A stretch of 64,000 nucleotides of DNA from the NCBI GenBank assembly GCA_020002185.1, contig CM034542.1, positions 58,397,973-58,461,972 on the forward strand, given 5' to 3'. The stretch's first letter is position 1. Every line of letters starts with the position of its first letter. The position numbers were made by a program, and so were the translations under genes. This DNA comes from Paraescarpia echinospica (lineage: Eukaryota > Annelida > Polychaeta > Sabellida > Siboglinidae). The notes under the pieces are model-generated. The model searched no databases and had not been told where the DNA came from. It was given only the letters and a program-made list of their open reading frames with translations. Shown piece by piece: positions 20,050-33,140 of the stretch.

Positions 20050-20804
20050 TTCTTATTATTCATCATTGAAGCGCCAGAGTATGACGATTTTACAGGACGT
20101 TTTAGTGACTTTTAACGTTAATTTATTATTTATTTTATTTACTGTTTTATATTAATTGTTTTATAATGATTTTTATATTGTGAGTCAATTGATTAATTAT
20201 AAGTTAGATATCATGCAGAAAAAGAACTGTAATTAATATTATTATTTATTCCTGGTAGTGTTGATGCCAGCGTATCTTACAGATATGTGATATTTAAATG
20301 GTCGGTTTAACAGACCTCATCACTAATTTTCAAGCACAAACTATCATCTCAGGGGGGTCTTATTTCAACACTGACACAGAAGCTATGGGACACCCTCCAA
20401 TACAGCCACAGTCCCGTGGCGAGACACGGCACATAACATATCCCTTTCCCGCAGTAAAACCTGCACATCTCAATATGATGTCCTCCCTGGTTATACATTA
20501 CACAGACGCCACAAGTAAGTGGTTCACAGGTTGGTGTGCGTGCCAACGAGGTAACTAAGTACTGGATGAGGCCACCTGAGTAGGAACCTGACAGGTGTAG
20601 CCCTCTCCGCACTTGTTCCTTCCCCTTCCCAATCCCTTGTCTGGTCCCTAGCCCTCTTCCCTGCCGCATTCCTCCATTCGTCTGGGGCGCGTGTCGCAGA
20701 GGTGAAGTGAGTGATACATCAACACCCCTACACCTGGCCGGCGCTCTCATCCCACTTTATGGCTCATTGCAAATAAATAAAGTTAGACACTGCAGTGGCA
20801 GACT
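20050..20804. other. Non-coding, no gene recognised
   Basis: AT-rich for 200 bases, then GC-richer to about 20760. Minus-strand ORF 20750-20349 (133 codons) has no recognisable domain or codon bias and is probably chance. Confidence 0.35.
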
Positions 20805-20819
20805 GCTCCAGGTGGCAGT
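20805..20819 (+). promoter_or_regulatory. CTCF-like motif
   Basis: GCTCCAGGTGGCAGT fits 13 of 15 positions of the CTCF core, in the same orientation as the other strong matches. Confidence 0.4.
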
Positions 20820-21096
20820 ATCTCACCCAGACTAGTATCAAACAGATCCTTATCTCCACTGCTTTCATCTGGGGTTCTATGAACTTTGCAGCATCTTCAT
20901 ATCATCAGGTGTTTGAGAAGTACTTGCAACTGTACATAACCATTACAGATAGGGCTATCTACAACATATCCTGTCTCCGGCCAGACGTCCGCTGGTCAGT
21001 CAATGCCTTGACCACTGGTTCACAAATGACTGACCAAGCAAACTGCGTCAGATTCGCATCGCATCAACATCTTGGCAAATGTTGCTGAGAATCTAC

Positions 21097-21231
21097 AGGT
21101 GGTTGCCAACTGACTCCGTGTCTTTCTGTTGCATCATGTCATGTATCTCTTCCGAGAATTCTGCGCACTGACGCACAATTTTCACGGGCGTGCCAAGCCC
21201 GACACCGTGTGATGCATTCAGGGTAAACATA
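21097..21231 (-). CDS. Possible exon, coding-like, unidentified
   Basis: The minus strand reads NASHGVGLGTPVKIV, then RQCAEFSEEIHDMMQQKDTE and SVGNHL, and stops at 21093-21095. The amphipathic, charged content and mixed codons look more coding than the surroundings. A plausible acceptor (pyrimidine-rich, then GAACGCACGCCAG) precedes 21231. A weak donor (ACCT then GTAGAT) at 21097 would leave phase 2, which is what the BAK-like BH3 exon needs. EFSEEIHDMMQQ faintly resembles the helix-1 region of BOK/BAK proteins, but key residues are not there. Treat it as a candidate only; it could equally be a pseudogene fragment. Confidence 0.2.
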
Positions 21232-21299
21232 CTGGCGTGCGTTCCCAGAAACGTGACACAACGGCAAAAAATGAACAAAACGGCTGCCAACAATAAGGA

Positions 21300-24200
21300 C
21301 TAGTTGGCAACAACCAGGACCATTTGTCTGTGTCACATTCACTTGTCAGCCAGAAATATATAGGTGTCTCATTAATACGTCAATCTCCATTAGCTGACTA
21401 ACGATATGCACCCACTTAGACTATAAAGTTTAGTTTATACATAGCGTGTTATATCAAGTCCTTATGACCAGTCACAGTGATATAAATTTCACCAACTCAA
21501 CTTCTTTGGGAAGCATTAAGCCATGCTGCGATTACTACATGAAGATCATTCATCCACATATGTGCCCATAATTGTCTACAGCCAGATACTCAGTGAATGA
21601 GCCGAGTGAACTGAGGCAATGTCGAGTGAACAAAACTGTCCAAGCCTCGAAACAGTAATAGGAGAATTTGAATTCTTTGATCGAGTTGGGCGTTCTACCA
21701 ACTGCGCTGTTGTTCCCCTTTACTTCCAAGCAAATATGCGCATCGTTAACTGCCTAATGAAGATTGACGTACAGACTAAAGATTTATATATATGTTGTTG
21801 ACACATGTATGTGACTATGACAGATCTGTGTCCAGGTTACTGCCAACTAAAGGTAAGGTCATCTGGGTGGTTGGGGGTCCATGACGCACCTTCACTCGGG
21901 CTCTACCTTAGCAAGCAGTATCACAAGGCTATGTTTAGAAGACTGTGGTTAGCCTCTAAACTAATCTATAATTTATATAAACCCTGCCCAGTTACATTCG
22001 TGTATTTTGACTTAAAGTAAATCAGAAACAATCAGTCTTAAAATTAAACTCTCGTACTTCAGTTATTAAATATACGTAATAAAGAAGTTTTATTTGGTGT
22101 TCCACCAGCAAACAATGAATTGGAATCAACTTGGACTTCAAAACATACAAAGTGGCGCATATCTTAAGTGTTTATTTTGTTTATAAACATTAGTGTTTAT
22201 AATAGTCAATATATAATTACCAATACAATGTTCTACATAAGGTTGATCTAAACCTTTTATTGACTTTCCCCTGTTGTCGATAACACCACACTACCAACAC
22301 GTCTGTTTGTTTACCTAATCTCACTCAGAATCTATGTACACCATCTCTTCCTCTGAGAAACTCACCAACAACATCAAACAAGTAAACAGCATCTGTTGCC
22401 TGCTTAATTCAGCCACTTTGAGGGTGTTCATATTTAGCCAGCAACAAGCACGAATCTCGGGAATCCAAACGGAAACATTGGATGAGCGGACTAAGCAAAA
22501 GGACCAACAAATCCCTGACACGTGTTAGGTCATCCCTGTCAGTTGGGAATGTGTTTGGTGTGGGAGATGTAAGGAGGGGACCTAGACTTGGTGTTGTGGT
22601 CAAGGCAGACAGCTCCATACACACTCACTGACTGCGCCAGAACAGACAGGTTTACATTCCAGTGTCCAGCAGTCTGACAGCTGGGTCAATCCCTGTGCAC
22701 ATTCTGACACCCACTGTTAATTAGCTTCTCATTCAGATTTCAAACAAATCTATTAACCAAATGCCTGATATATTATATTTTTATATTATTAGTTTTTTGT
22801 TTGTTTTACAAAATGTAGGATAAGTTTCATATGGAATATTGCCATTTTAATTTCAGTTGCTGACAATTTGTGGTCTTAGTACGAGTTTTTCATCACACAG
22901 CAAACTTTTTCTGTTAATGTGTTAATTTGCTGATTGTTTATTACATAAAAACATATAATTATGTTTAATTTATATTCTTTGTCATTAATTTATGTTTTGT
23001 TATGGGGACAAATAACTTACTTTTTTTACTTATGTCATCTATGTAACGTGGTGACAAGTTGAATTTTAAAATGTTGCTCGGATGAGTGCCACATAGGATA
23101 CGACCTAAAAGTGACCATCATAATTGCCCTACCATACACTGTGGACTGTTGCCTGTTATTATCAAACACATTCTAGTACCCAGTAAATACCAAAACACAT
23201 TCGGCTCAGTAACCAGCAATAAAAGCACGTGTTGTAACATAGAACTGCCATGGTTTGTGTTCTAGATACATTCCTGGGGGGCTCATTGCAATGTAATACA
23301 CTATAGCAACTGACCAGACCAGCCTTGACCAATGTCCAGTGTGGATTGCAGTGAATTTCTCAGTGGTCACTTCATGTATGTTCACTAACACACATGGCTG
23401 TAAATATTTAGACAATATTCAGACAGCCATGTCTAAACACCTGCACTTAGAGGGCTGAGTCCTGTAAGAATATAAACACATCTATCCACCTACAGGGTAC
23501 AGACACATGTTCTGTCCCCTCTGCCTTGGATTCCCCTCCCCCTCCACACAAGGGCAAGTTATCATTTTCAGAAATCTGATTAGAAATGGACTCACTCAGT
23601 AAGCGTGTGATAAGGGCTGGAAGACAGGACTAGATTTCCAAACATACAAAGATGTCACTAGTGCAACAGTATACCAGGGTAAAATGTGTTTCCCTTAGGG
23701 GGAAGATATTCTAAGATATTTCCCCCCTACCCTGGATGTCTTCCCTAACAGAACTAAGTTTGAGAAATATGAAGAAATACATCTAGCTAAATGCACATTT
23801 CTTTATATGGTAATAAATATGTTATAAAATATTGTTTTAATGTTGGGGGATATTCTGTGGTGAGGGGAGTTTTTATGATTATATTCGGTAACATGTTATA
23901 ACAAGTTATAAAAACAAGTTTAATAGACATAAACAATTCAAATAATTAATTATCTACATAATAATTAATGCAATGTCAAACTAATAAATTTATAGTTCAC
24001 CATGATAAATATATAATCTATATCCACGGCATCAGAAGAGGGAGTGATCTTGACAATATATGGCTAGGTAGGGGGTTCATAGTAGACAGGGTGGGGGTAG
24101 GGAGGTCCATGGCTGTCTACAATAAACACAGCTCAATGTGTCAGAGAGACGCCAGTGCACATGTGCCAACTATAAATCCTACAACTCAGAGGCAGTTCTC

Positions 24201-25900
24201 TGGAAGTCCAGGTCATGGAATTATTCTGGGCACCTGTCTTGTCATTGCATTGGGCCTGGCTTGGGCAGCATTGGGCCAGGTTTGATCATAATGGGTGAGA
24301 TAATGGCTGGGGCAGATAGTGGGGTGGTTGATAAGGTAGAGGGCTGGCAGGGGATGTGGGGGGTCAGTACATCCATGACACTCTCCTAGGGTGACTGTAG
24401 TCTGGGCCTGTTGCCCTGTCATGGACAAGGGGGTCATTTGAAGGGGGTCTTTGAGGGGGGTCATTCTGCTTGTGTCTGGTGCTTATGCAACTACATAAGA
24501 CAACAACATCAGACAGCCAAATGGTACATCAAAGACACTCTCAGTGTCCACAGCCAGTAGAGTTCTGGCCACTTGGTCAACCACTGGGGTCTGTCTAGCT
24601 TCAGTGGACAACTCTCAGTGGACAACACAAGCCACTGAGTGGATGAAACTACAACTTGGACATACCACTGCCCTGGTAATATGAAATAAGAAGATGGGAC
24701 TATCTGAATATGAAATGTTATGGCACTGAAATGTGTCTGCAGACCATCTTGTTATGCATAAATGTTTAAATAATGTTACTTACGTCAAGTTCTGCCAATT
24801 AAAAACTGTACATTTTTTGCAGTAAAAATAGCAATATAACAATGCCATGATGATGTACAGTGTCATTTCAAAAACAGTAATAATAATAATACAGCCAAAC
24901 TGTTGATAACTTTGCCAATAACTACATTTTTTGCAATAATAATATTAAGAATAATATATTATAATAATGTAATTTCAATAATAATAATAATAAAACAGTC
25001 ATACTGTTGATAAATTTTGGCGACATTAAACAAATCATTGTCACTGTTTGTGTTATATATTCATAAATTATCAAGCATTATTTAACAATAATAACTTGAT
25101 TATCGTATTATTTTCTAATCCCCATTACGTTTTATATTTATACATGTGAATTGACACTAACACATAAAATAGAAAAAAATTTGCCTGAAGAGGCATACAT
25201 CGTGAGTCAATAACTCCATACAGACTTCATGTCCAGCTTATGGACAGTTGCATCCATCATTACTAATACTCCTAAAGACTTGTCTGGTGGGGAGCATTGT
25301 CCAGCCAAGTGTGAACACAGATAAGTGGACACTTCCACTGGTCATCAGTCACTGACCACTGGTCTGTCTGGGGACTCTCTGGTGATTGTCTGCCACTAAC
25401 TCTACACTACTCAGTTGACCAGCACATAATTTTCTCTACGATGCTCAAAACATTTTGTATTATTAATTTAATAACAAATGAAAATGTCTTAGGTAAACAC
25501 TAAGGAATAGAAAATGAAATAAATTATTTGAGGAAAACACCACGCAAAATAACTTGGAACTAATAACAGTAAATAAATACAAATACATGGATATCTAATA
25601 TTTTATATATATATATATATATATGATCAATGCATTATTTAAATAAGTAACTACATATAATTTATATAATAAATTGGATAATGATGTATTACTAATGATA
25701 CTAACACATCGAAAATTGTCACGATGCGACGATCTTATACTTCAGACTCAATTACTCAGCCCAGTGATAAGGAGGCACATATAGAGTTTTTATTTAGGTA
25801 CAAAAATAACTTCTGCAACACTGGGAGCCACGACTCCCCCCCCCACAAACACACTGAAGTATTCCTTCAGTGTCCAAGAACATGACATAATCTATCATTT
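21300..25900. other. Non-coding region, AT-rich
   Basis: No gene recognised. Notable content: a GC-richer patch at 22320-22640 with short ORFs on both strands; AAT-rich near-duplicate segments at about 24880-25020 (ACTGTTGATAA in each); TGACCA/CCACTGG-rich patches at 24530-24680 and 25230-25430; and an (AT)n run at about 25601-25624. Confidence 0.4.
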
Positions 25901-25911
25901 CTATGAATTCT

Positions 25912-26790
25912 GTCCCTAAAACTACACCAAGCTGGTAACACAACAGTGACCGTCCCTAGAACTACACCTAGCTGGTAACACAACAGAGACTGTCCCTAGA
26001 ACTAGACCTAGCTGGTAACACAACAGAGACTGTCTCTAGAACTACACCTAGCTGGTAACACAACAGAGACTGTCCCTAGAACTACACCTAGCTGGTAACA
26101 CAACAGAGACTGTCCCTAGAACTACACCTAGCTGGTAACACAACAGAGACTGTCCCTAGAACTACACCTAGCTGGTAACACAACAGAGACTGTCCCTAGA
26201 ACTACACCTAACTGATAACACAACAGAGACTGTCCCTAGAACTACACCTAGCTGGTAACACAACAGAGACTGTCCCTAGAACTACACCTAGCTGGTAACA
26301 CAACAGAGACTGTCCCTAGAACTACACCTAGCTGGTAACACAACAGAGACTGTCCCTAGAACTACACCTAACTGATAACACAACAGAGACTGTCCCTAGA
26401 ACGACACCTAGCTGGTAACACAACAGAGACTGTCCCTAGAACTACACCTAGCTGGTAACACAACAGAGACTGTCCCTTGAACTACACCTAGCTGGTAACA
26501 CAACAGAGACTGTCCCTAGAACTTCACCTAGCTGGTAACACAACAGAGACTGTCCCTAGAACTACACCTAGCTGGTAACACAACAGAGACTGTCCCTAGA
26601 ACTACACCTAGCTGGTAACACAACAGAGACTGTCCCTAGAACTACGCCTAGCTGGTAACACAACAGAGACTGTCCCTAGAACTACGCCTAGCTAGTAACA
26701 CAACAGAGACTGTCCCTAGAACTACACCTAGCTGGTAACACAACAGACTGTCCCTTGAACTACAGCTAGCTGGTAACACAACAGAGACTA
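25912..26790. repeat. 40-bp minisatellite, about 22 copies
   Basis: Unit GTCCCTAGAACTACACCTAG plus CTGGTAACACAACAGAGACT. Most copies are identical or one base apart. A variant with AACTGATAAC recurs at two places (near 26209 and 26369), separated by 160 bases or four units, suggesting block duplication. The last two copies are truncated or altered. Confidence 0.95.
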
Positions 26791-26843
26791 GTGCTGCCCC
26801 CTACCCATGTTTGTTTAATCTCTCAATAACAAGCCGTCCTGCA

Positions 26844-26970
26844 CAGACCAATACACTGCCACAAGCTGTAGTGGTTGATACAGACCAATACACTGCCACA
26901 AGCTGTAGTGGTTGATACAGATATCAACAATACACTGCCACAAGCTGTAGTGGTTGATGCAGATATCAAC
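26844..26970. repeat. Short tandem repeat, three copies
   Basis: Three copies of a unit containing ACACTGCCACAAGCTGTAGT and GGTTGATACAG. The last two include an extra ATATCAACA. It begins about 50 bases after the 40-bp array. Confidence 0.85.
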
Positions 26971-26979
26971 AAAGCCAAT

Positions 26980-29834
26980 CTGTTTACATTATCACTACCA
27001 CAGTCTAACAACCATGGCGTGACCAGAACCATAACCCCCACCCCCTAAAACCCTTTCATCTGCCCTTGATTGGCATGGTCAGTGCTCTGTCCACTGTGTA
27101 CACTGACCACTGGTCATCATCAGGCAACCAAGGCTGATATCAAAAGGCACTGTCCATCACCATAAAGAAGGGTGATTAGCAGCCTTTGTCTCTAATAACC
27201 CCACTGTTTTGCGAGGATCACCAGGATCATTAACCAAGGGCAAAAGAAGGTCAAGGGTCAGGAGGGAGAAGCGAATAAATAAGGAGTGATTGTGACAAGT
27301 GATAATTGCTATGGTCATCAAAGATATCTTCTGTTCCAAGGCATTATGCAAGGGACAATGGGATAGATCCAGTGCCTTCCACATGTTTAACTCACTGTTG
27401 TTCTGTAGCCAGGCAGAAATCACCCAGTAGGGGGGTAAATACCCACACCCTTCTCAAGCACCCTGCTGAACACAGGCACAGAGGACAGGGCTGGGTAGAT
27501 CAAAAGGTTATACTGCCAACTGGATGTAATCAAGAAAGCAATTTAATTATCTAACTACTCAGAATTTTAGTACTTGCCCCCTACAGATACACAAGTACCC
27601 TGAGTCCTGAAGGGCTACAAAAGACAATGTTTGGATAGATTAAGATGAGAGTCAGATGGTCAGCTGGTTACGTTAATCAACAAATCAATCTAATTAAATG
27701 TTATCTAACCAATCAACAATGGACTAACCTCACAGTGATACTACTGAAAGGGGCACAGGTAATGGTGTTATGATAGATTAAAAGACTAAGACAGGGTCAA
27801 CTGTTAAGACTAAACCCACCAATAAACTCTACTCAAATTGTTTCTTTTCTGAACCAAACAACTCATCAAAAACTCATCAACAGTCAACAAATCGTTGAAT
27901 TATAAACCCATTGAAACAGAGAGAAAACATTATGATGACAGGCCTGACCAGCAAAGCCAGATTGATTAACAGTTTAACTGCAGTTAATTAAGTAAAACAA
28001 ATTAAGTAGGATAACATTACAGTTTTATGTCTAACAGATAACATCATTAGCCCTCTTGGCAGCAAACCCTCTCCCTAATCCAGTAGGAAGTGGGCTATAA
28101 AGGGTTCCTGCTTCACTGCACATACCCAAGGCAGTGTCTACAAAGTGAAACCAACATGATCATTGGCAATCAATTTCAATTTTATTTCCACCATGTCCTC
28201 TAAGTAGGGGACTTAGAGGCCAGGACGTGACAACACAAAAGGACACATTCAGACTTATGTGAGACTTAGTCATGTTTATCTACCAACCTCATAGCTTTAT
28301 GTGTCTTAATCCTAGCCCATTTGTCTGTCCAATTGCCTGCAGTCAATTAGGCAGGGCAGATTCTCACCCAGTCAGTGTCTTGGTGGGTCTGGCCCACCCC
28401 CTAGGCCACATTAGGCTCAGCTTGTGGACACAGAGGGAGGGGGTAACCCCCTTGAAGTATGGTCAGTTTCACACTGGTCAGCTTTGATGTTAACCACCAG
28501 TGATCTATGTTTGTTGAGATGAAAGAGGGATGAGATGGAGCACATTCCCTGGACTACAGAAGGATGATGGCCTACAGCACAGAGATCATCTGATCCACAA
28601 CTAATTGAACATAAAATATAATGTTTAGTACTAATATTATTATTATCATTCCAAACAGAGGGTCGGGTGTCAAATGTTGGTTGCTTTAAAATATGAATAT
28701 TTTATATTAGCTGCTTTGGTGACATAATTCAGAAAGCCTGTCAGCAGAAATGTACTGGTTTTTCCTAAAACGTAACTTAGGCAGCAGAAGCATCATTTCG
28801 ATGAAACATCCTTCTGTTCTCATAACAACATAAACCGCCATCATGTGGACACGCCGACACCCAGCAATACACACAAGTGTTGTAAATGAATTCGCTAGAC
28901 GTGCTTCTTTAATCCAAGCAAAAGACGAATGTTTTTCCACGATTTATTTATGCTGTTTCCTCCTATCCACACATCCGGACCTCCGTAGTGTCCACACAGG
29001 ATGCACAATTCTCCTGATCAATCACCTGACTGGCCCTTGTGTCACCTAACAGCCCCTTATGGTGACCTGTCAGCCCCTTTCACTCTGCCAACCTGAGAAC
29101 TTCCCCACCTCTTTTGACACATGCATGACAACATCATAGTCACAGCGTGCATCCACGCGTGCAGGTGTTTGTCATTTGTATTCGCTCTATTGCTGTGAAT
29201 GTATCAAGACCCACAGGTAGACATACCCTGGATGCAAGATGCACCTATCAATCCACTAATGAGATTTCATAGATTCACCTTAACGAGTACAGCTGTCTAT
29301 AAAGCAGCACAGGAGACCAGAGACTCATATCAGGTGTTCAAGTAATTTTTTGTACGCAAAATTCACACCTTATCTAGCCCTAAGTTCTACTCGAGTCAAT
29401 AGCAGTTGCTTTCAACATAATTCCAAATGGAAAGTGTATTTTCAGAGTGAGAACTTCCATGTCACAGGGTATTATTTCCCTTTGGACAAGGAAAATTGAA
29501 AATAACATTAGTACATTGGTAAAACTAACACCTGTAAATAATAATAATATTTAAAAAAAAAATTGTTGAATTAAATTAAAATGACATAACTGTGTTTTAT
29601 ACACTCACAACTAGCAAAAGTTCATAAGTTAAAGCTATATGTATTGTTAAAATTAAGTTTTCATAAAATTGTCTATCACTGACTGTTTATTGTTTTATCT
29701 CCACCCAACTTTATAGCGCACCGCACCTGTTCCAACACGAACTTCCATCTAAACAAATAAATGAGAAAGATCTTATTTGATATGTCAAAAAGTCTAACTC
29801 CAGTTTAAAGGTTTTCTCAAATTCCCTTTCACTC
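26980..29834. other. Non-coding region, no gene recognised
   Basis: Contains a TGACCACTGGTCA-rich patch at 27080-27120 and moderately GC-rich unique sequence at 28700-29300. ORFs on both strands near 28707-29049 overlap each other and carry no recognisable domain. Confidence 0.35.
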
Positions 29835-30300
29835 ACCTTCCACCATGCGATGCTACCGCAAGCTTCATGGCCAGCCCCGGATATAAACATACGCCAAGTA
29901 CCTTTGTCCCGCACATAGCGACTTCAACTGCGTGTGTAAAACCCGACATCTCTGAGACATCTTCACATAACCACTACAACGAGTATCCTATCTTGCTGCC
30001 GCTGCTACTCATCATATCTACTCATCATATTCACACCAGGTGGCAGCAGTGGTCTCCCAGAAAAACCATCTCACAGCCAGACAATTCGGTATCAGTGCGT
30101 GAACTGAGCTCCTAGGTATGCGGGCCGACCACCGCCAGAACACCTGCGGACGTCCATTCCCGTGCTCTAGTGCCCGACAACTTGCCAACCCACAAAATAC
30201 CAACGCGCAAAAATGGCGGCACAAAAATGACAAATTTGTGACCTGCCCAGCAGAGACACCTGGGAAATCAGGTGTGCAAAACAAAACAGAGCTTCTAGAA
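29835..30300. promoter_or_regulatory. Promoter-like patch with YY1-type and CTCF-like motifs and a minus-strand splice donor
   Basis: GC content rises here relative to its surroundings. AAAAATGGCGGC at about 30211 matches the YY1 core, often found just downstream of animal start sites. A CTCF-like motif lies at 30033-30047. On the minus strand TGGTGGAAG is followed at 29835 by the strong donor GTGAGT. An ORF in one frame (MSGFTHAVEVAM onward) reaches this donor in phase 2, the phase the BAK-like BH3 exon needs. It could therefore be the first exon and promoter of that gene, with a further exon between. A + strand reading is equally open, because the YY1-type motif is in + orientation. No transcript data. 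Confidence 0.35.
30033..30047 (+). promoter_or_regulatory. CTCF-like motif
   Basis: ACACCAGGTGGCAGC fits 14 of 15 positions of the CTCF core. It sits inside the promoter-like patch. Confidence 0.45.
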
Positions 30301-30569
30301 TAATCTGGCCAAGGTGCAAACTGCCTGGCCTTTCTTTAGTATACGTCATCATTTGTTGTTGTGTTACCGTTACCCTACACCGGATCTGTCAAATACTCGG
30401 TTTCTGAAATGACACAAAAGTGCATGATAACCTCACATTAGCTTCACTTGTAGATCATGTAAACAAATCATTAGACTGCATCCATGTGGTGGCATTTTGC
30501 ACGTTTTCTTGACATATTTCCCATTAACATTCGGACAGCTAATATTGTGTGATTTCTCCCAGCATGTTC

Positions 30570-31371
30570 CTGGCCCAGACGGGTGATGGGAGCACTTCCT
30601 GTTTGCCGAAACAGGTCCGGTGGACTCCCGTGTCCGAGAGTGGGATAATGAAATCTCCAACTAATGAGTCTGGGTCGACAAAGGTGGCAGAGAAAGACTC
30701 CATTAGGCATATGTACAAATCAATGACGTCGCAGGACCAAACAACAAGTGAAATGTGCAACATTGTTGCTCCACAGATGCGACCTACTCACATCGACGCC
30801 GGTAAACGCAGTTCCAATTTCTCACACACAGGAAATGGATCAAACATGATTAATGGCTTTGTACCCAGGTGCATGTTTCGCTCCGTTTTTGACAATCGTG
30901 TAGGAAATAAATGCAAGTTTGTTCAAATAAATTGCACTAGCAATTCTCAAAGTTACAGCCCAGTAGCTTGGCTCCTGGCCCAAACGGGTGACGGGAGAAC
31001 TTCATGTTCGCCGAAACAGGTCCAGTGGACTCCGTGTCCAAGCGGGATAATGAAATCCCTGATCACATAATAGGGTGCTAATGAAATCATCCTCTGGGTC
31101 AACAAAGACTCCATTAGGCATATGTACAAATCAATGACATCGCAGGACCAAACAACAAGTGAAATGTGCGACATTGTTTCTCCATAGACGCGACCTACTC
31201 ACATCGACACTGGTAAACACAGTTCCAATTTCTCACACACAGGAAGTGGATTAAACGTGATTAATGGCTTTGTACGAAGGTGCATGTTTCGCTCCGTTTT
31301 TGACAATCGTGTAGGAAATAACTGCAAGTTTGTTCATATCTCTGAGCTAGTTTGTTCATATCTCTGAGCTA
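30570..31371. repeat. Tandem duplication of an approximately 360-bp segment
   Basis: Bases 30570-30925 and 30974-31336 are diverged copies, starting CCTGGCCCAGACGGGTGA and ending GCAAGTTTGTTCA. Copy two carries an insertion near 31060-31100 and a few small deletions. A 22-base unit (TTTGTTCATATCTCTGAGCT) is then tandemly doubled at about 31329-31371. ORFs in both copies are broken differently, so no coding role is supported. Confidence 0.85.
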
Positions 31372-32739
31372 GCAACACGTTGCTGCCCAGTGGAAGAGGA
31401 ATACAGTGGATAATGATGGACTGAGCGTAGCTCTTGGGAAAGGAGGAATTAACATCAGTTAGGATTACATTTAAACCAACAATTTTTTAACACAATCATT
31501 ACCACAGATTCCGGGGACAGGAATAGATTTTCCTGTTACTAAAATGTGTCATATACTGCCAAAGTATTGCCATGGGATTGTATAATTTCATCGAGGGACC
31601 ATAAGTGAAATATAAAAAAATTGCTGCATTTGACAATTAGTGAATACAAAAATGTACTTTAATTAAGGTAAACAAACCAGTACACAAATAACTATAGAAA
31701 GTACATACTTTTTAAAAGTTATTAAGTTAAAACATAAATAGGTTAACAATTTAAAAGTTTTTTTAACAAATAAGTCATACAAAATTATAAGAAATTATTA
31801 AATAGTTATGTAAAAATAGGATATCAAATCACCATCCTACAATTATAACAGGGTGCTGTTGCCCAACTATGTGGTAGAGTCCACAGGGGTCCTCCAGCAA
31901 TACCTGTACAATTGCACATATATTTTATCAAATTGTTGACAATATTATTAATCTTTTTTTTCTAAAACCATAAACACTCTTGCAAACTAGGGTGTCAGAT
32001 GTGTCAATAATTTATTAATAGACTTGTTACTCTCGTGGCTTCACTGGTGTTATCCTAAGCTCCTTCTATGCATAGTATTGTAGGCAATATTAAGTTTAAA
32101 AATCTAAACAGGAGCCCTTGGTAAGATTTGCCCAGAGTTGGGAACAATAATTTGTACAACAATATGCATGAGACAGGTATTTTAACACCGGCGGAACAGT
32201 TGTGACAACTTTTGATGATCCTGTATACCTAGCATAAAAGCTGCATTTGATCATATCTTAAACACATATTTACAATGTTATTACTAACTTCATTAGAGCT
32301 ATCAAGGAAGCCTTTCTTAAACTAAAGTTCTGTTCTTCAATTTCCTGTCAGCAACTGCTGTAAAAGTTTCTGACAATTTCTCAGATTCCTTGCCACCTTT
32401 TCCCACCACGCCTCAGACAGGCGGACATAGGGAATCTAACACACATTATGAATTCTGAACAGCATGATGTCAGATATTAAGTGGTCTGCGATAAAAGAGC
32501 AGTATGACTCACAGGAAAACACCTATCAACTTTATAGCAAGCAGAAAAAAAAGATAAAAAAAACACAACATGTGTCAAACGCATGTCGCATACACGCATT
32601 AACGAGTGCGCGCATTCTGTGCAAATTAACCCGAAAACAAATGCAAATCCCGAGGGTCGTAAGGAGATTCGCGTTTAACCGAGTCATTACTGCCTTCAGT
32701 CGCTGTAATAGAAATGTTCCATTATATTTCATGAGATAA
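31372..32739. other. Non-coding region, AT-rich
   Basis: No gene recognised. It is long AT-rich sequence; short ORFs near 32464-32739 are on both strands and lack coding features. Confidence 0.4.
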
Positions 32740-33140
32740 CTACTTTACTCAACACACCGACGCGACACTGTCAGTGTCATTGTCGTCGCAGTCCCCGAGC
32801 GACGTCTCCTAATCCACGCCACAGCCTCAATCTGATCAACGGGGCACTCGAGCAATCGCCCATTAACAGGCTAAATGCAACCCGTGATCATCTGAGCACC
32901 TTGGAATGACAGTTTATGCGGCTGACTGGAATGAATAGCGACATCGCTGTCACTTGGCGAAATTACAACTAATGACGGAGCCGTGCGATTGGTGCGTGAT
33001 CATCCAACGGCAGTTCCTTAATCGAAGCCTTGCGGAATAATAAAAACAAGTGCCTGTCACTTCCGAAGTCCTCCGGGAAAATGCCTGGGCGCATTTTGAT
33101 AGACACTCGCATCAGCTTTTACAATTTGCACAACAATGTA
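32740..33140. promoter_or_regulatory. GC-richer unique patch, candidate conserved non-coding element
   Basis: Unique, repeat-free sequence rich in CG dinucleotides and in words such as CTAATCC, CCCATTAAC, TGATCATC and GTCATTGTCGTCG. It contrasts with AT-rich flanks and has no convincing exon (the + ORF from 33050 begins at GTG after a stop). The look is that of developmental enhancers, but conservation cannot be tested here. Confidence 0.25.

Noticed and set aside
18672..20115. His/Ser/Thr/Phe-rich ORFs of up to 162 codons
   Set aside because: Translation of the 31-bp array with breaks wherever unit length changes.
20349..20750. 133-codon minus ORF
   Set aside because: No domain, odd composition, overlapped by a + ORF, no splice context linking it to another exon.
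25912..26790. CRISPR-like array
   Set aside because: The 40-bp units are contiguous tandem copies with no unique spacers; the same holds for the 58-bp arrays. The genome is eukaryotic.
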